Source: Maniola hyperantus
Taxonomy: Eukaryota > Arthropoda > Insecta > Lepidoptera > Nymphalidae
NCBI RefSeq assembly: GCF_902806685.2
Contig: NC_048560.1
Span: forward strand, 3,884,492 to 3,948,491
DNA length: 64,000 bases
Reading direction: 5' to 3'
This document shows, in pieces, positions 9,954 through 20,429 of the stretch (position 1 is the stretch's first letter; each line of letters starts with the position of its first letter). The notes under the pieces are model-generated. The model was not told the DNA's origin, searched no databases, and saw only the letters and a list, made by a program, of their open reading frames with translations. The translations under genes and the position numbers were made by a program.

Positions 9954-10152
9954 CTAGATGATGCCGGCGTGGATTTAGATTTTCAAAAACTCTTTGATTT
10001 TCCGGGATAAAAAGTAGCCTATGTCACTCTCTAGGTCTTGAACTATATCCATGCAAGAAATCACGCCAATCGGTTGCTCCGTTGCGACGTAATTCAAGGG
10101 CAAACCAACAAACAAACACACTTTCCCTTCGCATTTATAATATGGGTATTGA
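9954..10152 (-). mobile_element. HelD (GTTT subtype)
   Basis: CTAG, GGGATAAAAAGTAGCCTATG, TTGCTCCGTTGCGACGTAAT and a TATTGA (TCAATA) 5' end. The 3' hairpin is partly deleted. Confidence 0.7.
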
Positions 10153-10282
10153 TCGGATCGAAATCAGTGTGCACAAGCCTTAAACGGGTAATCCGCCAAC
10201 GCAAATTCCTTTACAAGTGAATCATAATCGAGTTTGATTTTACATGCAAAATAATTTTTAACCAGGTTTTTAATAATAACTA

Positions 10283-10690
10283 GCTGGGTGCCTCGACTTT
10301 CATCATTATCATGATCAACCCATCGTCGGCTCACTACAGAGCACGGGTCTACTCTCAGAGAAAAGGGTTTTGGCCATAGTGTACCACGCTGGTCATGTGC
10401 GGATTGGTAGACTTCAAGTACCTTTGAGAACATTATGGAGAACTCTCAGGCATGCAGGTTTCCTCACGATGTTTTCCTTCACTGTTAAAAGAATAGTTAG
10501 AGGTGCGAACCTCCGACCTCCGATTAGAAGGTGGACGTCCTAACCACTAGGTTTGGTCCAGAAGAATTTTTGAAAATCCTTTTTTAATGGGGGTCAAAAT
10601 TATAAACAAAACTAAACTACTAACTAAATCTCAAGTTTCTAAACCTAGTGGGTTGAGATGTGCGCTGGTATCAGTCAGTCATACACACAT
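10283..10690 (-). mobile_element. HelG, degraded, split by SINE1
   Basis: CTAGCTGGGTGCCTCGACTT lies left of the SINE. GAATTTTTGAAAATCCTTTT and a GTCAGTCA piece lie to its right, consistent with one old HelG interrupted. Confidence 0.4.
10301..10552 (-). mobile_element. SINE1 with internal deletion
   Basis: TCATGATCAACCCATCGTCG at one end and CCTAACCACTAGG at the other. The stretch between GTTAAA and AGTTAGAGG is shortened, and the B box is damaged. Confidence 0.7.
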
Positions 10691-11111
10691 ACACCAAAAT
10701 TAGTGAAAATCACATGACAGCCCCTCTAGTTTCTGTAATACAATAACATCGATTAAATCCAGAAAGTATCGATTCAAAAACGATTAAGAATTAATCGTTA
10801 TATCGATGGCAATGAGCACTTGTCGTTTGTCACTCAATGTCCAATCGATTGTAAGATAATATTCATCGAAAGAGTTAAATGGGTAGATATTTCTTCGGAT
10901 AACCGATTACGATCAAGGGGTCAAAAATGTAACTCAAAGTTTAAAAGGTTAACTGGTAATAAGAGAAGTTTCCCTAGCACACTCCCCAGCGTGCAAATAG
11001 ACAATCTTTATTTGTAAAATACAAAGTCCTGACTAACTGACTGACTTCCTACTTATCAACTTAGGCTGTGCGTTGATAAGTAAGTTGATAGGTACTTACT
11101 TATCAATAGAA
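10691..11111. other. Unassigned spacer with ATCGAT cluster
   Basis: Several ATCGAT/TATCGAT motifs at 10747-10870, resembling DREF-type core sites, but no transcript model attaches to them. Confidence 0.25.
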
Positions 11112-11333
11112 TCCGCGACTTCATCCGCGTGAAATACACAAATTTCAAACCCCTGTTTCACCTTTTTAGGAGTTGAATTTTCAAAAATCCTTTCTTAGCG
11201 GACGCCTACGTCATAATAGCTATTTGCATGCCAAATTTCTGCCCGATCCGTCAAGTAGTTTGAGCTGTGCGTTGATAGATCAGTCAGTCAGTCAGTCAGT
11301 CAGTCAGTCACCTTTTCCTTTTATATATTTAGA
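11112..11333 (-). mobile_element. HelG tandem copy 1
   Basis: Degraded 3' end (CCGCGACTTCATCCGCGTG), standard body, GTCA tract and TATATTTAGA 5' end abutting copy 2. Confidence 0.75.
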
Positions 11334-11545
11334 CTAGCTTATGCTCGCGACTTCGTCCGCGTGGACTACAAGAATTTCGAACCCCTATTTTACCCCCGGG
11401 GTTGAGTTTCAAAAATTCTTTCTTTGCGGATCCCTACGTCATAATAGCTATCTGCATGCCAAATTTCAGCCCGTTCTGTCCAGTAGTTTGAGCTGTGCGT
11501 TGATAGATCAGTCAGTCAGTCACCTTTTCCTTTTATATATTTAGA
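11334..11545 (-). mobile_element. HelG tandem copy 2
   Basis: Complete. Its CTAG 3' end is directly followed (minus strand) by the TC start of copy 1. Few mismatches to copy 3. Confidence 0.85.
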
Positions 11546-11779
11546 CTAGCTTATGCTCGCGACTTCGTCCGCGTGGACCACACAAATTTCAAACCCCTAT
11601 TTCACCCTCGGGGTTGAGTTTCAAAAATCCTTTCTTAGCGGATCCATACGTCATAATAGCTATCTACATGCCAAATTTCAGCCCGTTCTGTTCAGTAGTT
11701 TGAGCTGTGCGTTGATAGATCAGTCAGTCAGTCAGTCAGTCAGTCACCTTTTCCTTCTATCTATAGGTACATATATAGA
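11546..11779 (-). mobile_element. HelG tandem copy 3
   Basis: Complete, with CTAG next to the TC start of copy 2. The 5' outer end differs (TCTATATATGTACC on the minus strand). Confidence 0.8.
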
Positions 11780-12128
11780 TTATAGTATGAATGGATACTA
11801 TCCTCAACTACTTTAACTCCACGAGTTAGGACCCAACTTTCACATCTGAGGAGAACTTTTGTCAAGATAATACATACCTCAATAAAGGGGTTTCACTTTC
11901 CAACATTTGTTCCTATTAGATTAAGATGGTTAACAAAGTTTGGTTTTAGTTTAGTTGCCAACTTCTCCCCTTTACGGTTTTTGAACGTAAATTAATTTAC
12001 TGAGACTTACCAAACTAGTGTAGAAGCAAGAACCGTGGCACATTATGTGGTACATGTATTAAAATTTAAATGGCACATGATGTCCTTCATGAAACGAATT
12101 CATTCATTCATTTATCATAAAGTAGCTA
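11780..12128. other. Unassigned spacer
   Basis: A short (ATTC)n near 12100 only. Confidence 0.4.
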
Positions 12129-12356
12129 TAAGCTTATGCTCGCGACTTCGTCCGCGTGGACTACACAAATTTCAACCCCTTATTTCACCCCGTTAGGGGA
12201 TGAATTTTCAAAAATCCTTTCTTAGCGGATGCCTACGTCGTAATAGCTATCTGCATGCCGAATTTCAGCCCAATCCGTCCGGTAGTTTGAGCTGTGCGTT
12301 GATAGATCAGTCAGTCAGTCAGTCAGTCAGTCACCTTTTACTTTTATATATATAGA
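12129..12356 (-). mobile_element. HelG full-length
   Basis: GCTTATGCTCGCGACTTCGT end (CTAG mutated), body and GTCA tract, with a TATATAGA 5' end adjoining a HelD copy. Confidence 0.75.
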
Positions 12357-12361
12357 CTAGA

Positions 12362-12586
12362 CTAGATGCCCGCGACTTCGTCCGCGTGGATTTAGCTTTC
12401 TAAAATTCCTGTGGGAACTCTTCAATTATTCGGGATAAAAAGTAGCCTATGTCCTTCCCCGGGATGTAAGCTATCTCTGTACCAAATTTCGTCAAAATCG
12501 ATTGAACGGTTGAGCCGTGAAAAGCTAGCAGACAGACAGACAGACAGACAGACACACTTTCGCATATTTTATAATATTAGTATGGA
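12362..12586 (-). mobile_element. HelD (GACA) full-length
   Basis: Starts five bases from the HelG 5' end with CTAG. It has a long GACA run and ends GTATGGA (TCCATAC). Confidence 0.8.
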
Positions 12587-12589
12587 AGT

Positions 12590-13097
12590 ATGGATTTAGA
12601 TTAGCCTTGTTAATTATGACTAATATCCAGGTTCTAATTTAGCACCTATATTTAAACCCTTTCCCCTCCAATTATGCGAAAAGCTTGTGCTAGAAGTGAG
12701 TACGACAATAGTCATATATATATGTTTAATTAATAACAGATACCTTTCAGAATTCAGTCCGCTCCTTAACCTTTGAGCTATTGAGGCTCTAAAAGTGATA
12801 TGCCAAGACCATACCAGCGCGTACGAAAAAACAGGTTCTACTGTGAAGAGCCAGCAAGAAACTCAGCAGTTGCTCTTTTTTTTAAAAACGAAACGTTACT
12901 ATTATGTAAATAATAAGTATATTTACCACAGTTTTACATTTTGAACAGCGCGGCGTAGCGAAAAACCAAACATTTTATATGTGAAATAAAATGTTGTTTT
13001 TTTTTCTCTCCAAAAAGTAAACGTAACGTAAAACTGTCAACATTTTAAGTCGCAGCTAAATTTAGTCGCCATTCAAAGTGAGTGCGAGCTGAAATAT
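12590..13097. other. Spacer with LINE-L scrap
   Basis: Only 12828-12885 (AGCCAGCAAGAAACTCAGCA) matches a known repeat, the LINE-L 3' region. The rest is unassigned. Confidence 0.4.
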
Positions 13098-13420
13098 TCT
13101 CTCAACCGACACTCAGCCTCCATTTCCAGACTCCGCGAGGGCTAAATCTACGCTTAAACCTTTTCTGCCAACTTGACCTAGTTTTTGACAACGCGATACG
13201 ATACATACGATACATAAACGTAAGCGATTTTCATTCATCTCATGCTGCATCTATCATCTCCTGCTTGGTTTGATTGCAGTCAAGCGCAAGCATAAAAAGT
13301 TATAAAAAAAAGTCTCAACTAACACTCAGCGTTTATTTCCAGACTACCTGAGGGCTAAATCAACGTTTAAACCTTTTATGCCAACTTGACCTCCTTTTTA
13401 TGACGACCCAAGGCATAGGC
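13098..13420. repeat. Diverged direct duplication, about 105 bp
   Basis: 13098-13205 and 13312-13420 share CATTTCCAGACT / TATTTCCAGACT, GAGGGCTAAATC and GCCAACTTGACCT at about 213-bp spacing. A SINE2-type tail lies between them. Confidence 0.55.
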
Positions 13421-13654
13421 GTAGGCGATTTTTCTTGTTGTTTACCTACGACGGCGTTGAAACTTAAGTTTGCATCTCAGGTGTAGAGTGGGTGTGGAAA
13501 GCGAGACAATCGGTACATGTGGACTTTTAATATCTTTGAATTTAACAATTGTAAGATATTGAGACTTCATACAATATCTTGTATTGAGAGAAAGGGATAG
13601 ATTTACTACCATATTACTTTCCTACCCTAGGAAAATATCGTGAGAAAGCCTAAA

Positions 13655-13822
13655 TTCCTAAAAGTTCTTCATAATGTTTCCTCAGGTGCATGAGGTCTGC
13701 CAATCCACACTGAACTAGCGTGGCAGATTATGGCCTTAAATTCCCTTCTCATTCTGAGAGGAGACCCGTGCTCAGTAGTAGTTCAGCGATAGTTGATCAT
13801 GATGATTATGATTATGACTATG
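13655..13822 (+). mobile_element. SINE1 3' half, old
   Basis: Diverged CTGCCAATCCACACTGAACT and GAGGAGACCCGTGCTCAGTA, ending in GATCATGATGATTATGATT. Confidence 0.6.
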
Positions 13823-13876
13823 ATTAAAATTCATTTGTTTCTAACATTTTACTAGCATGTCATTTTCGTGAAAGAC

Positions 13877-14045
13877 TAAGTCAAAGTCAAAGTCAAAGTC
13901 AAAGTCAAATGATTTATTCAAAATAGGTAATAAATTACTCTTATTGATGGTCTGGTATGGTGTTAGATTTGTAAGATATAGTGGTGATAATTATTACGCA
14001 AACTTAAAACTAAAACTACGAGGGTTCCAAACGCGCCCAGGTCTC
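13877..14045 (-). mobile_element. LINE-K 3' end
   Basis: (AAGTCA)n then TTTATTCAAAATAGGTAATA, and CGAGGGTTCCAAACGCGCCC. Read on the minus strand it is a LINE 3' UTR ending in (TGACTT)n. A second copy is at 54419. Confidence 0.55.
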
Positions 14046-14681
14046 ACACACATGTTACGTTAATTGGGCTTTTTAATGAGATATCAAATGATTGCTTTCT
14101 TATATAGATTTACCCTAACGCTCATGATAACGGTAGTAGTAGTAAGCTAATAAATTATCCACTACTAATAATTGTACAGTCAAATACCAACACTCGCTTA
14201 GCACCTTAATGATCGAATTCGCTTGCACTGCACGGCACGGTTGTGCGCACATCTGAGTGTTTCTGTGGCATGTTTATAGAAAAAGGTCATAAGTGTGACT
14301 GGTTTTTGATGCAATAGTTTGCGGAATTGCTACTCGAATTTTGAGGCCTACCTAAATAATAATTAAAAATCGCTCAAGCTTTTGACTTGGTCGCGTAAAG
14401 TGGCCACTTCCAAAAGTTTTCTAACGGTGACTCTATATAACTTTGCTTTTAGTTTGGATTTATCGGTAGGCCTTATTGCATGTAAATAGCATTATTACAT
14501 AGACTTGCCAGTTACCGGCTAGGGTGTTGTTAAAGTTACAATCAGATATCGTATTGTACCTACCTACTTTCGACTTCGCAATTTTAGACATCCCGAGTCA
14601 TAAAAGGAATTTTCTAAAAGTATAGGTACCCAAATTTAAGTACGTAGAATATAGGTACATACATGTACATACATATACTAG
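14046..14681. other. Unassigned unique-looking stretch
   Basis: No repeat family and no convincing exon. Confidence 0.4.
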
Positions 14682-14800
14682 CCCCATAAACTACTGCTAT
14701 ACAAAAAAATCACGTCATTTTATTACTACCGTCCAAGACCCTATTGTATTGGGTTCAGTGCGTTGTTCTGCCGCGCCACTTTGTATTTGTCAAGGCCTTT
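14682..14800 (+). repeat. Dispersed repeat U
   Basis: TAGCCCCATAAACTACTGCT and CAAGACCCTATTGTATTGGG match 4285-4372 in reverse. Confidence 0.45.
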
Positions 14801-15041
14801 AAACCTCTGTAGCCTTTACCAGCCATTCGTTGTGATACAAAGTTTCATAACTTGCGCCGTGAACGCGCCCTAAGGCTTAACACGGCTTCACGGCAAAGAT
14901 AACTCTAGACAAGCGTCCAGGCTTTTAAGGCTTTGGCCGGCTCTGAGAGATTGCATTTCAGTGTTAGTTTATTGTATTACAGTATTATTTCACAAGTGCA
15001 GTGCAATAATTTTCTATGAGCTGTAAAACTGAGACTGAAAT

Positions 15042-15173
15042 CTATAGAGCGTACTTTGACTTTGCTTAGACTTAAGATTGAGCTAAAACAAGACAGACTT
15101 ATGTGAGAAATGTAGCTCTGTCTCGTTTTAACTCTTTCTTAAGTCTAAGCAAAGTCAGAGTGCGCTCTATAGA
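15042..15173. mobile_element. Foldback MITE, arms about 60 bp
   Basis: ATCTATAGAGCGTACTTTGA at the left pairs with its near-complement at the right end. Arms run through TTGCTTAGACTTAAGA with few mismatches around a 12-bp centre. A SINE1 follows directly. Confidence 0.75.
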
Positions 15174-15179
15174 TCTCAC

Positions 15180-15400
15180 CCTGATAGTCCAGTGGTTAAG
15201 ACTCGGCAACCTCTTCGTGAGGTCAGATCCCGGGCACGTACTTCTAAATTTTTCGGAGCTACGTTCATTAATGGCGAAGGAAAAAATCGTGAGGAACCCT
15301 GTATGGCTGAGAGTCCTCCATGATGTTCTTAAAGGTGTATGATGTCTGCCATCCGCATGTGACCAACGTGGTGGACCATGGCCAGACCCTTTTCATCAAG
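15180..15400 (+). mobile_element. SINE1, old copy
   Basis: A-box-like GATAGTCCAGTGGTTAAGAC and a mutated B box (GGTCAGATCCC). The body is complete to the AAACC-type end. Confidence 0.65.
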
Positions 15401-15410
15401 TGTTATTTCT

Positions 15411-15655
15411 TGTACGGAACCCTTCGTATGCGAGTCCGAGTGTGGAAATGTGAGTGAGAGTGGAAATTTCAACTTTCTACCTATTACGGTTTATGAGATA
15501 CAGTCCGGTGATAGACAAATCTAACAGACTGAGAGACTAACGGACAGATGGACGGATGGACAGACGGACGGACGGAGGATGGTTAGCGGAAACTACTTAG
15601 GTAAGTAAGGTTCAATTGGCAACCTTCGGGTACAGAACCCTAGAAACGAACATCA
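15411..15655 (-). mobile_element. MINE-P
   Basis: ACGGAACCCTTCGTATGCGA to CGGGTACAGAACCCTAG, with a GGACGGACGGA (GTCC) microsatellite inside. Confidence 0.6.
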
Positions 15656-15693
15656 AAACATTCCAGCATGTTTTTCACAAAAGCTCTAAACAA

Positions 15694-16010
15694 TCATTAT
15701 CATGATCAACCCATCACCGGCTCACTACAGAGCACGGGTCTCCTCTCAGAGTGAGAAGGATTTTGGCCATAGTCTACCACGCTGGCCATGTGCGGATTGG
15801 TAGACTTCACACACCTTTGAGAACATTATGGAGAACTCTCAGGCATGCAGGTTTCCTCACGATGTTTTCCTTCACCGTTAAAGGCAAGTGATATTTATTA
15901 AATTAAAACGCACATAACTCAGAAAAGTTAGAGGTGCGTGCCCGGGATCGAACCCCCGACCTCCGATTAGAAGGCGGACGTCTTAACCACTAGGCTATCA
16001 CAGCTTACAC
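15694..16010 (-). mobile_element. SINE1 with 14-bp target duplication
   Basis: Flanks 15680-15693 and 16011-16024 are both AAAGCTCTAAACAA. Full-length with intact A and B boxes, so it is young. Confidence 0.9.
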
Positions 16011-16026
16011 AAAGCTCTAAACAAAA

Positions 16027-16246
16027 TCTAAATATATAAAAGGAAAAGGTGACTGACTGACTGACTGATCTATCAACGCACAGCTCAAACTACTGGACGG
16101 ATCAGGCTGAAATTTGGCATGCAGATAGCTTTTATGACGTAGGCATCCGCTAAGAAAGGATTTTTGAAAATTCGACCCCTAAAGGGGTGAAATAGGGGTT
16201 TGAAATTTGTGTAGTTCACGCGGACGAAGTCGCGAGCATAAGCTAG
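16027..16246 (+). mobile_element. HelG full-length
   Basis: Starts TCTAAATATATAAAAGGAAA and ends CGCGAGCATAAGCTAG before T. It has a short GTCA tract, and the 3' hairpin CGCGGAC-GAA-GTCGCG is intact. Confidence 0.9.
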
Positions 16247-16403
16247 TTGGATTATAAATAAATGGATCATACTTGAGCATCTTTGGGGACTCGATGTAAT
16301 GTCACGGAATCTCGCAAGGTTTTGAAACACTGACAATATTGAGAGCACCCTTGGGTTTTGGCCTGTCATGGTATTCCTGTTAAGGATATTTTATTTAATA
16401 CTA

Positions 16404-16553
16404 TATGATACCCGCAACTTCGTCCGCCTGGATTTAGGTCTTTAAAAATCCCATGGGAACTCTTTGATTTTCCGGGATAAAAAGTAGCCTATGTCCTTCT
16501 CCGAGATGCAAGCTATCGCTGTACCAAATTTCGTCAAAATTGGTTGAACGGAT
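16404..16553 (-). mobile_element. HelD (GACA), 5' truncated
   Basis: ACTTCGTCCGCCTGGATTTA through ACCAAATTTCGTCAAAATTG. The GACA run and 5' end are absent. Confidence 0.65.
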
Positions 16554-16920
16554 GGAACTTCTGTCGGCAGTCCCCACTAACCTACTATCAACTTTTGTAA
16601 CGTTGGAAATTAGTTTTAGTAATTATTTATTTATTTATTTACAACTAGCATTTAGTCATACCTTCGTCAGCATAAACGGTGGTTATAATAAAAATCCTGG
16701 AGGAATTCTGTTTTTTTTTTTAAATTTAAACAAGTTTCTGTCTCCAAGCCTGAAAATGCCAGGGAAATGATCCGATATGGACGAATACACATACATTTAA
16801 GAGAAAACCAACCCAGGGTAGTTACATAAGGGTATTGACATGTGAGGACGAATGTAGGAACATTTGTCACAACGACTCTTACAAGTTACTACGCGTTCGC
16901 AGAAATGTGCGAACATATTA
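16554..16920. other. Unassigned spacer
   Basis: Short (TTTA)n near 16626 only. The open frames on both strands overlap each other and lack splice context. Confidence 0.35.
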
Positions 16921-17309
16921 TACAGGGTGTAACCAGAATGGTAGCAAAAACTTTGCGTTATTATTATACTACCAAAACACAATCCAATGCCAATAATCGT
17001 TTGACTTATCTTGTAGTTTTATGTAGTATTGTGGGTTTTTGAAACCCACAATGTATAGCGTGCAAAACTCGGGTCAATGCCCCACCTACGAGGCGGCATT
17101 ACGCGGCATTGACTCTGAATTGCTTATTTACGAAACGTTCATTGACCTCTAACGTCAATCAGATGTTTTATTTGAAAAACATTGTGAAATTTTAAAAAAT
17201 ACAGGATTTTCTGATTTACTTTTTTGCGTTTTCTTTTGTGGTGTCATATTAGCAATCATCAGTACTATCACCTTTCTTCGTTTTTGCTAGCGTCTGGTTA
17301 CACCCTATA
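16921..17309. mobile_element. MITE2 full copy
   Basis: Terminal inverted repeats TACAGGGTGTAACCAGA and TCTGGTTACACCCTATA, extending about 30 bp with mismatches through GCAAAAAC. Flanking TA suggests a Tc1/mariner-like origin. Confidence 0.7.
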
Positions 17310-17333
17310 TTTGTGGTATACAAATATAGGGTG
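17301..17333. repeat. Hairpin at MITE2 right end
   Basis: CACCCTATATTTGT faces ACAAATATAGGGTG across 4-5 bases. Confidence 0.6.
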
Positions 17334-17434
17334 TTCTCTAAACGTGTTCTTGTGACTTTCACTTTCGGCTTTGAGTATATTGGTTTTCTATTGATTGACT
17401 ACTAGTTGTTACCACGTTATTGCCATATTTTATA

Positions 17435-17676
17435 CTAGAGCTTATGCTCGCGACTTCATCTGCGTGGACTACACAAATTTCAAACCCCTATTTTACCCCC
17501 TTAGGTGATGATTTTTCAAAAATCCTTTCTTAGCGGATGCCTGCGTCATAATAGCAATCTGCATGCCAAATTTCAGCCCGATCCCTCCAATAGTATGAGC
17601 TGTGTGTTGATAGATCAGTCAGACACTCAGTCAGTCAGTCAGTCAGTTAGTCACCTTTTCCTTTTATATAATTAGA
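17435..17676 (-). mobile_element. HelG full-length
   Basis: CTAG end, standard body, GTCA tract with GACACTCA interruption and a TATAATTAGA 5' end. Confidence 0.8.
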
Positions 17677-17679
17677 TTA

Positions 17680-17776
17680 GTGACAAAGGTTACTTTTTAT
17701 CCCGGAAAATCAAAGAGTTCCCATGGGATTTTTAAAAACCTAATTCCACGCGTACGAAGTCGCGGGCGTCAGCTAG
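17680..17776 (+). mobile_element. HelD 3' half
   Basis: TTACTTTTTATCCCGGAAAA to CGTCAGCTAG before T. It begins four bases after the neighbouring HelG, in the opposite orientation. Confidence 0.7.
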
Positions 17777-18035
17777 TAATAAAAATAAAAATTAACCCGG
17801 AAATGGAATTCCTAAGTATTTCAATTTCATTTACATTTTAATCCCAGATGTCAACAAACGGGGGGCACTAAAAATGTGTATAATTAGAATGTAAAGCCCG
17901 GGGGCCTTGGCGACCGTGACACGGCTTGATAGATCGATATTTGTCGTGCCCTTCGACCGACAAGGGTTAGGATTGTCAAATATGCGGGAGAAAAATATGT
18001 TTGGAAACGCTACGTTTTTGGAATTTATAAGTTCA
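17777..18035. other. Unassigned spacer
   Basis: Open on both strands across about 200 bp but with no splice, start or family support. Confidence 0.3.
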
Positions 18036-18218
18036 CTAGCTGCCCTGGCGAACTTCATTCCGCCTAACAGTCGATTCAAATTTTTTTTAATTTTCTCTCC
18101 GTAAGAACCATCCTCGTACTTCAAGGTATATTATAAAAAAGAATTAGCGAAATCGGTTCAGCTGTTCTCGAGATTTGCGATGAGTAACACATTTAGTGAT
18201 TCATTTTTATATTATAGA
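18036..18218 (-). mobile_element. HelF full-length
   Basis: CTAGCTGCCCTGGCGAACTT at the 3' end. The 5' end TCTATAATATAAAAATGAA touches the CTAG of the next element. Confidence 0.8.
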
Positions 18219-18297
18219 CTAGCTGATGCTCGCGACTTTGTTCGCGTGGATTTACCTTTTTGAAAACCCCGTGGGAACTATTTAATTTTCCGGGATG
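18219..18297 (-). mobile_element. HelD 3' part
   Basis: CTAGCTGATGCTCGCGACTT to GGGAACTATTTAATTTTCCG, then cut. Confidence 0.7.
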
Positions 18298-18343
18298 TTT
18301 AAAAAACCTAAATTCACGCGGATTAAGTCGCGGACATCCTCTA
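18298..18343 (+). mobile_element. HelD 3' end, inverted partner
   Basis: CTAAATTCACGCGGATTAAG then CGGACATCCTCTAG before T, facing the previous piece. Confidence 0.65.
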
Positions 18344-18369
18344 GTCTCCACATAATTCAAGATGATCAG

Positions 18370-18497
18370 CTTACAACCAAGAAGAACTTAATAAGGTTTT
18401 TCAAATTTAAAAACGGTAAATTAAAACTACCTGACTATTCATAAGTATTTGTAAAAAGTTTACATGAATAAAAAACATTCTATTCTATTCTATTCTG
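18370..18497 (+). mobile_element. LINE-L 3' end
   Basis: GTAAATTAAAACTACCTGAC, then ATGAATAAAAAAC and (ATTCT)n. Confidence 0.6.
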
Positions 18498-18789
18498 TCA
18501 ACGGCCGGACTTCAATTTTAGAGGCCCGTATGTTTCCATTTTAAATGCAAATGAAAGGTCAAATATAAGCTTGTAATATCAAACAATTGTTTCCTTGAGA
18601 ACTTAAGATGCGCCAACGTTAACTCTAATTGTATATTGGGGGACGGAATTAATGAATTTGTATTGTGTTTATAAGGGAAATGATTATTACTATTACCAAA
18701 TTAAATTTGACTGTAAGGTCATAACACAGAATTCTGAATAAATCAATAGAAAAGCTATAGCAGTCTTCAATACCAGGACAGCCTATCGC
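18498..18789. other. Unassigned spacer
   Basis: Nothing recognised. Confidence 0.4.
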
Positions 18790-19045
18790 TGCTGACGCCC
18801 ACCCGCTCCGCAGAAGAAGACAGGGGAGGAGAAGGAGACAGTATGCTCACCTTCTCCCCCCCTAGGTATTGCGAGTAAACTTGTGCCGGTCCAACGATAT
18901 CCGGGATCCTGAGACATCTTATACTTGACGCGGACGGTACCGCTGGGTTTTTAGTGGGTATGCTGAAGGTGGTTAAAAAAACCGCGAGTGAGTCCCACAT
19001 ACCCGCCCTTGTGCGGCAAGCCTAATAGCATTTTTACCAGCGGAA
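18790..19045 (+). mobile_element. LINE-W 3' region
   Basis: CGCTGGGTTTTTAGTGGGTA and CCCACATACCCGCC are shared with 58495-58760, with an A-rich end. The GC-rich 3' UTR style of a LINE is an inference. Confidence 0.45.
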
Positions 19046-19099
19046 AAAAAAGAACAGCCTATCGCTAATTTTTACCAGTAGGTACATAGTTCGTATAAC

Positions 19100-19280
19100 T
19101 GATAGACATTTGGGTCTCAAGGTGCTGGGATGGTGACCTCGCACCGGAAGACGCAGGGTTAGAAGACCTCCCAGACACGGACGACATCAGACGAGTCGCA
19201 GGGAGCCGCTGGATTTAGGTGGCGCAAGACCGTGGCGTGTGGAAGTCCCTATCAGTGGATCGGTTGATGATGATGATGCA
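19100..19280 (+). mobile_element. RTE 3' end
   Basis: TGGGTCTCAAGGTGCTGGGA, CGCAGGGAGCCGCTGGATTT and the terminal GGTTGATGATGATGATG. The CTACAAGAGACCTATG segment is deleted. Confidence 0.7.
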
Positions 19281-19499
19281 GTCACGAGTCACAAGACGAC
19301 GTCACGTGTAAGACAATGACGATCAGCACAAATCACCAGTTTACTCTCAAGAAAGTCTGTCATTTTTAAAGTTACATTGAAAAAAAAATTATTTAGGCTT
19401 TTGGTTAAAAATAAAAAATACACGTTTCACGATTTGAAAATACTGCTCCCAATGGGGTTAAATAGGTATCTATTTCAGGATTTTTGAAAATAATTCTAC

Positions 19500-19553
19500 C
19501 CCCACACCGATTTTCTAAATTCCACCCGAGCGCAGTCGGGGCGGGTCAGCTAG
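19500..19553 (+). mobile_element. HelX 3' end
   Basis: CCCGAGCGCAGTCGGGGCGG then GTCAGCTAG before T: Helitron-like hairpin and end with a sequence unlike HelD/HelG. Confidence 0.5.
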
Positions 19554-19589
19554 TCGCATACAAAAACAGAGAGAGTGCTATACTAAGTT

Positions 19590-19980
19590 AATTGGGTATT
19601 TGACTCCAATTTTTTCACTACTTTATTATAAAAGTAGGATAAAAATAATGACGTAAACTGAAAAAGCTAATTAAATCGATCTAATAACAAAAAAGTTATA
19701 AGCATTTAAATATTTCTGATTAGGCAGAGATAGCGATATAGCATTTTGACGTCACACCTTACTAATGCCATAGTAGCTTCGTGCGGTTTCATACAAATTT
19801 TCGTTTTGCGAGAAAGGGATGGAGGACCCTCCCACTCCAAAATTAAAATGCCTGTAACTTTGTAAATCTTTGTTGGATTTTAATATTTTTTTCAGCGTAC
19901 GTCATTATTTTTATCCTAGTTTATAGTAAAGTAATAATATTTATCAAATTCAAAAGTAGGAAAACACCCAAATTGGGTAT
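19590..19980. mobile_element. Foldback MITE, about 390 bp
   Basis: Inner arms GGATAAAAATAATGACGT and ACGTCATTATTTTTATCC are exact complements 220 bp apart. Outer parts (TTGGGTATTTGACTCC and the complement of AAAACACCCAAATTGGG) match less well. Confidence 0.65.
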
Positions 19981-20173
19981 TTTCCTGGGCTACTATATCT
20001 ACCGTATAGTAGGTGAAGTAAGCTCTCTAACCAAAGCTTTAAATAATTGAAAACAGTGAAAGCGAAACGGGAATCCGATACAACCTATTTGTAAAGTAAT
20101 TAAAACTTGCTCATTAGGGCTAAGGAATGCTCCAACTTATTTGTTTTCGATCTACCCCCTCAACTGTACCCCT

Positions 20174-20407
20174 AGTACAAGTTTGAATTGCTCGAAAACT
20201 TTGATGGTTTTTTTTGATACTAAAAACCATCAAAGTTTTCGAGCAATTCAAACTTGTACTCAACTGGACCCCTAGTACAAGTTTGAATAGCTCGAAAACT
20301 TTGATGGTTTTTTTGATACTAAAAACCATCAAAGATTTCGAGCAATTCAAACTTGTACTCAACTGGACCCCTAGTACAAGTTTAAATAGCTCGAAAACTT
20401 TGATGCT
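20174..20407. repeat. Tandem array of hairpins, period 99-100 bp
   Basis: Units start at 20174, 20274 and 20373. Each is AGTACAAGTTTGAATTGCTC ... CCATC, a loop of about 15 bases, then the complementary arm ending ACTTGTACT. Two full hairpins and one left arm. The joining sequence CAACTGGACCCCT is constant. Confidence 0.9.
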
Positions 20408-20429
20408 TTTTAATATATTATTTTATAGG

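Noticed and set aside
13082..13273. 63-codon plus frame
   Set aside because: It covers one copy of a diverged duplication. The other copy does not keep the frame.
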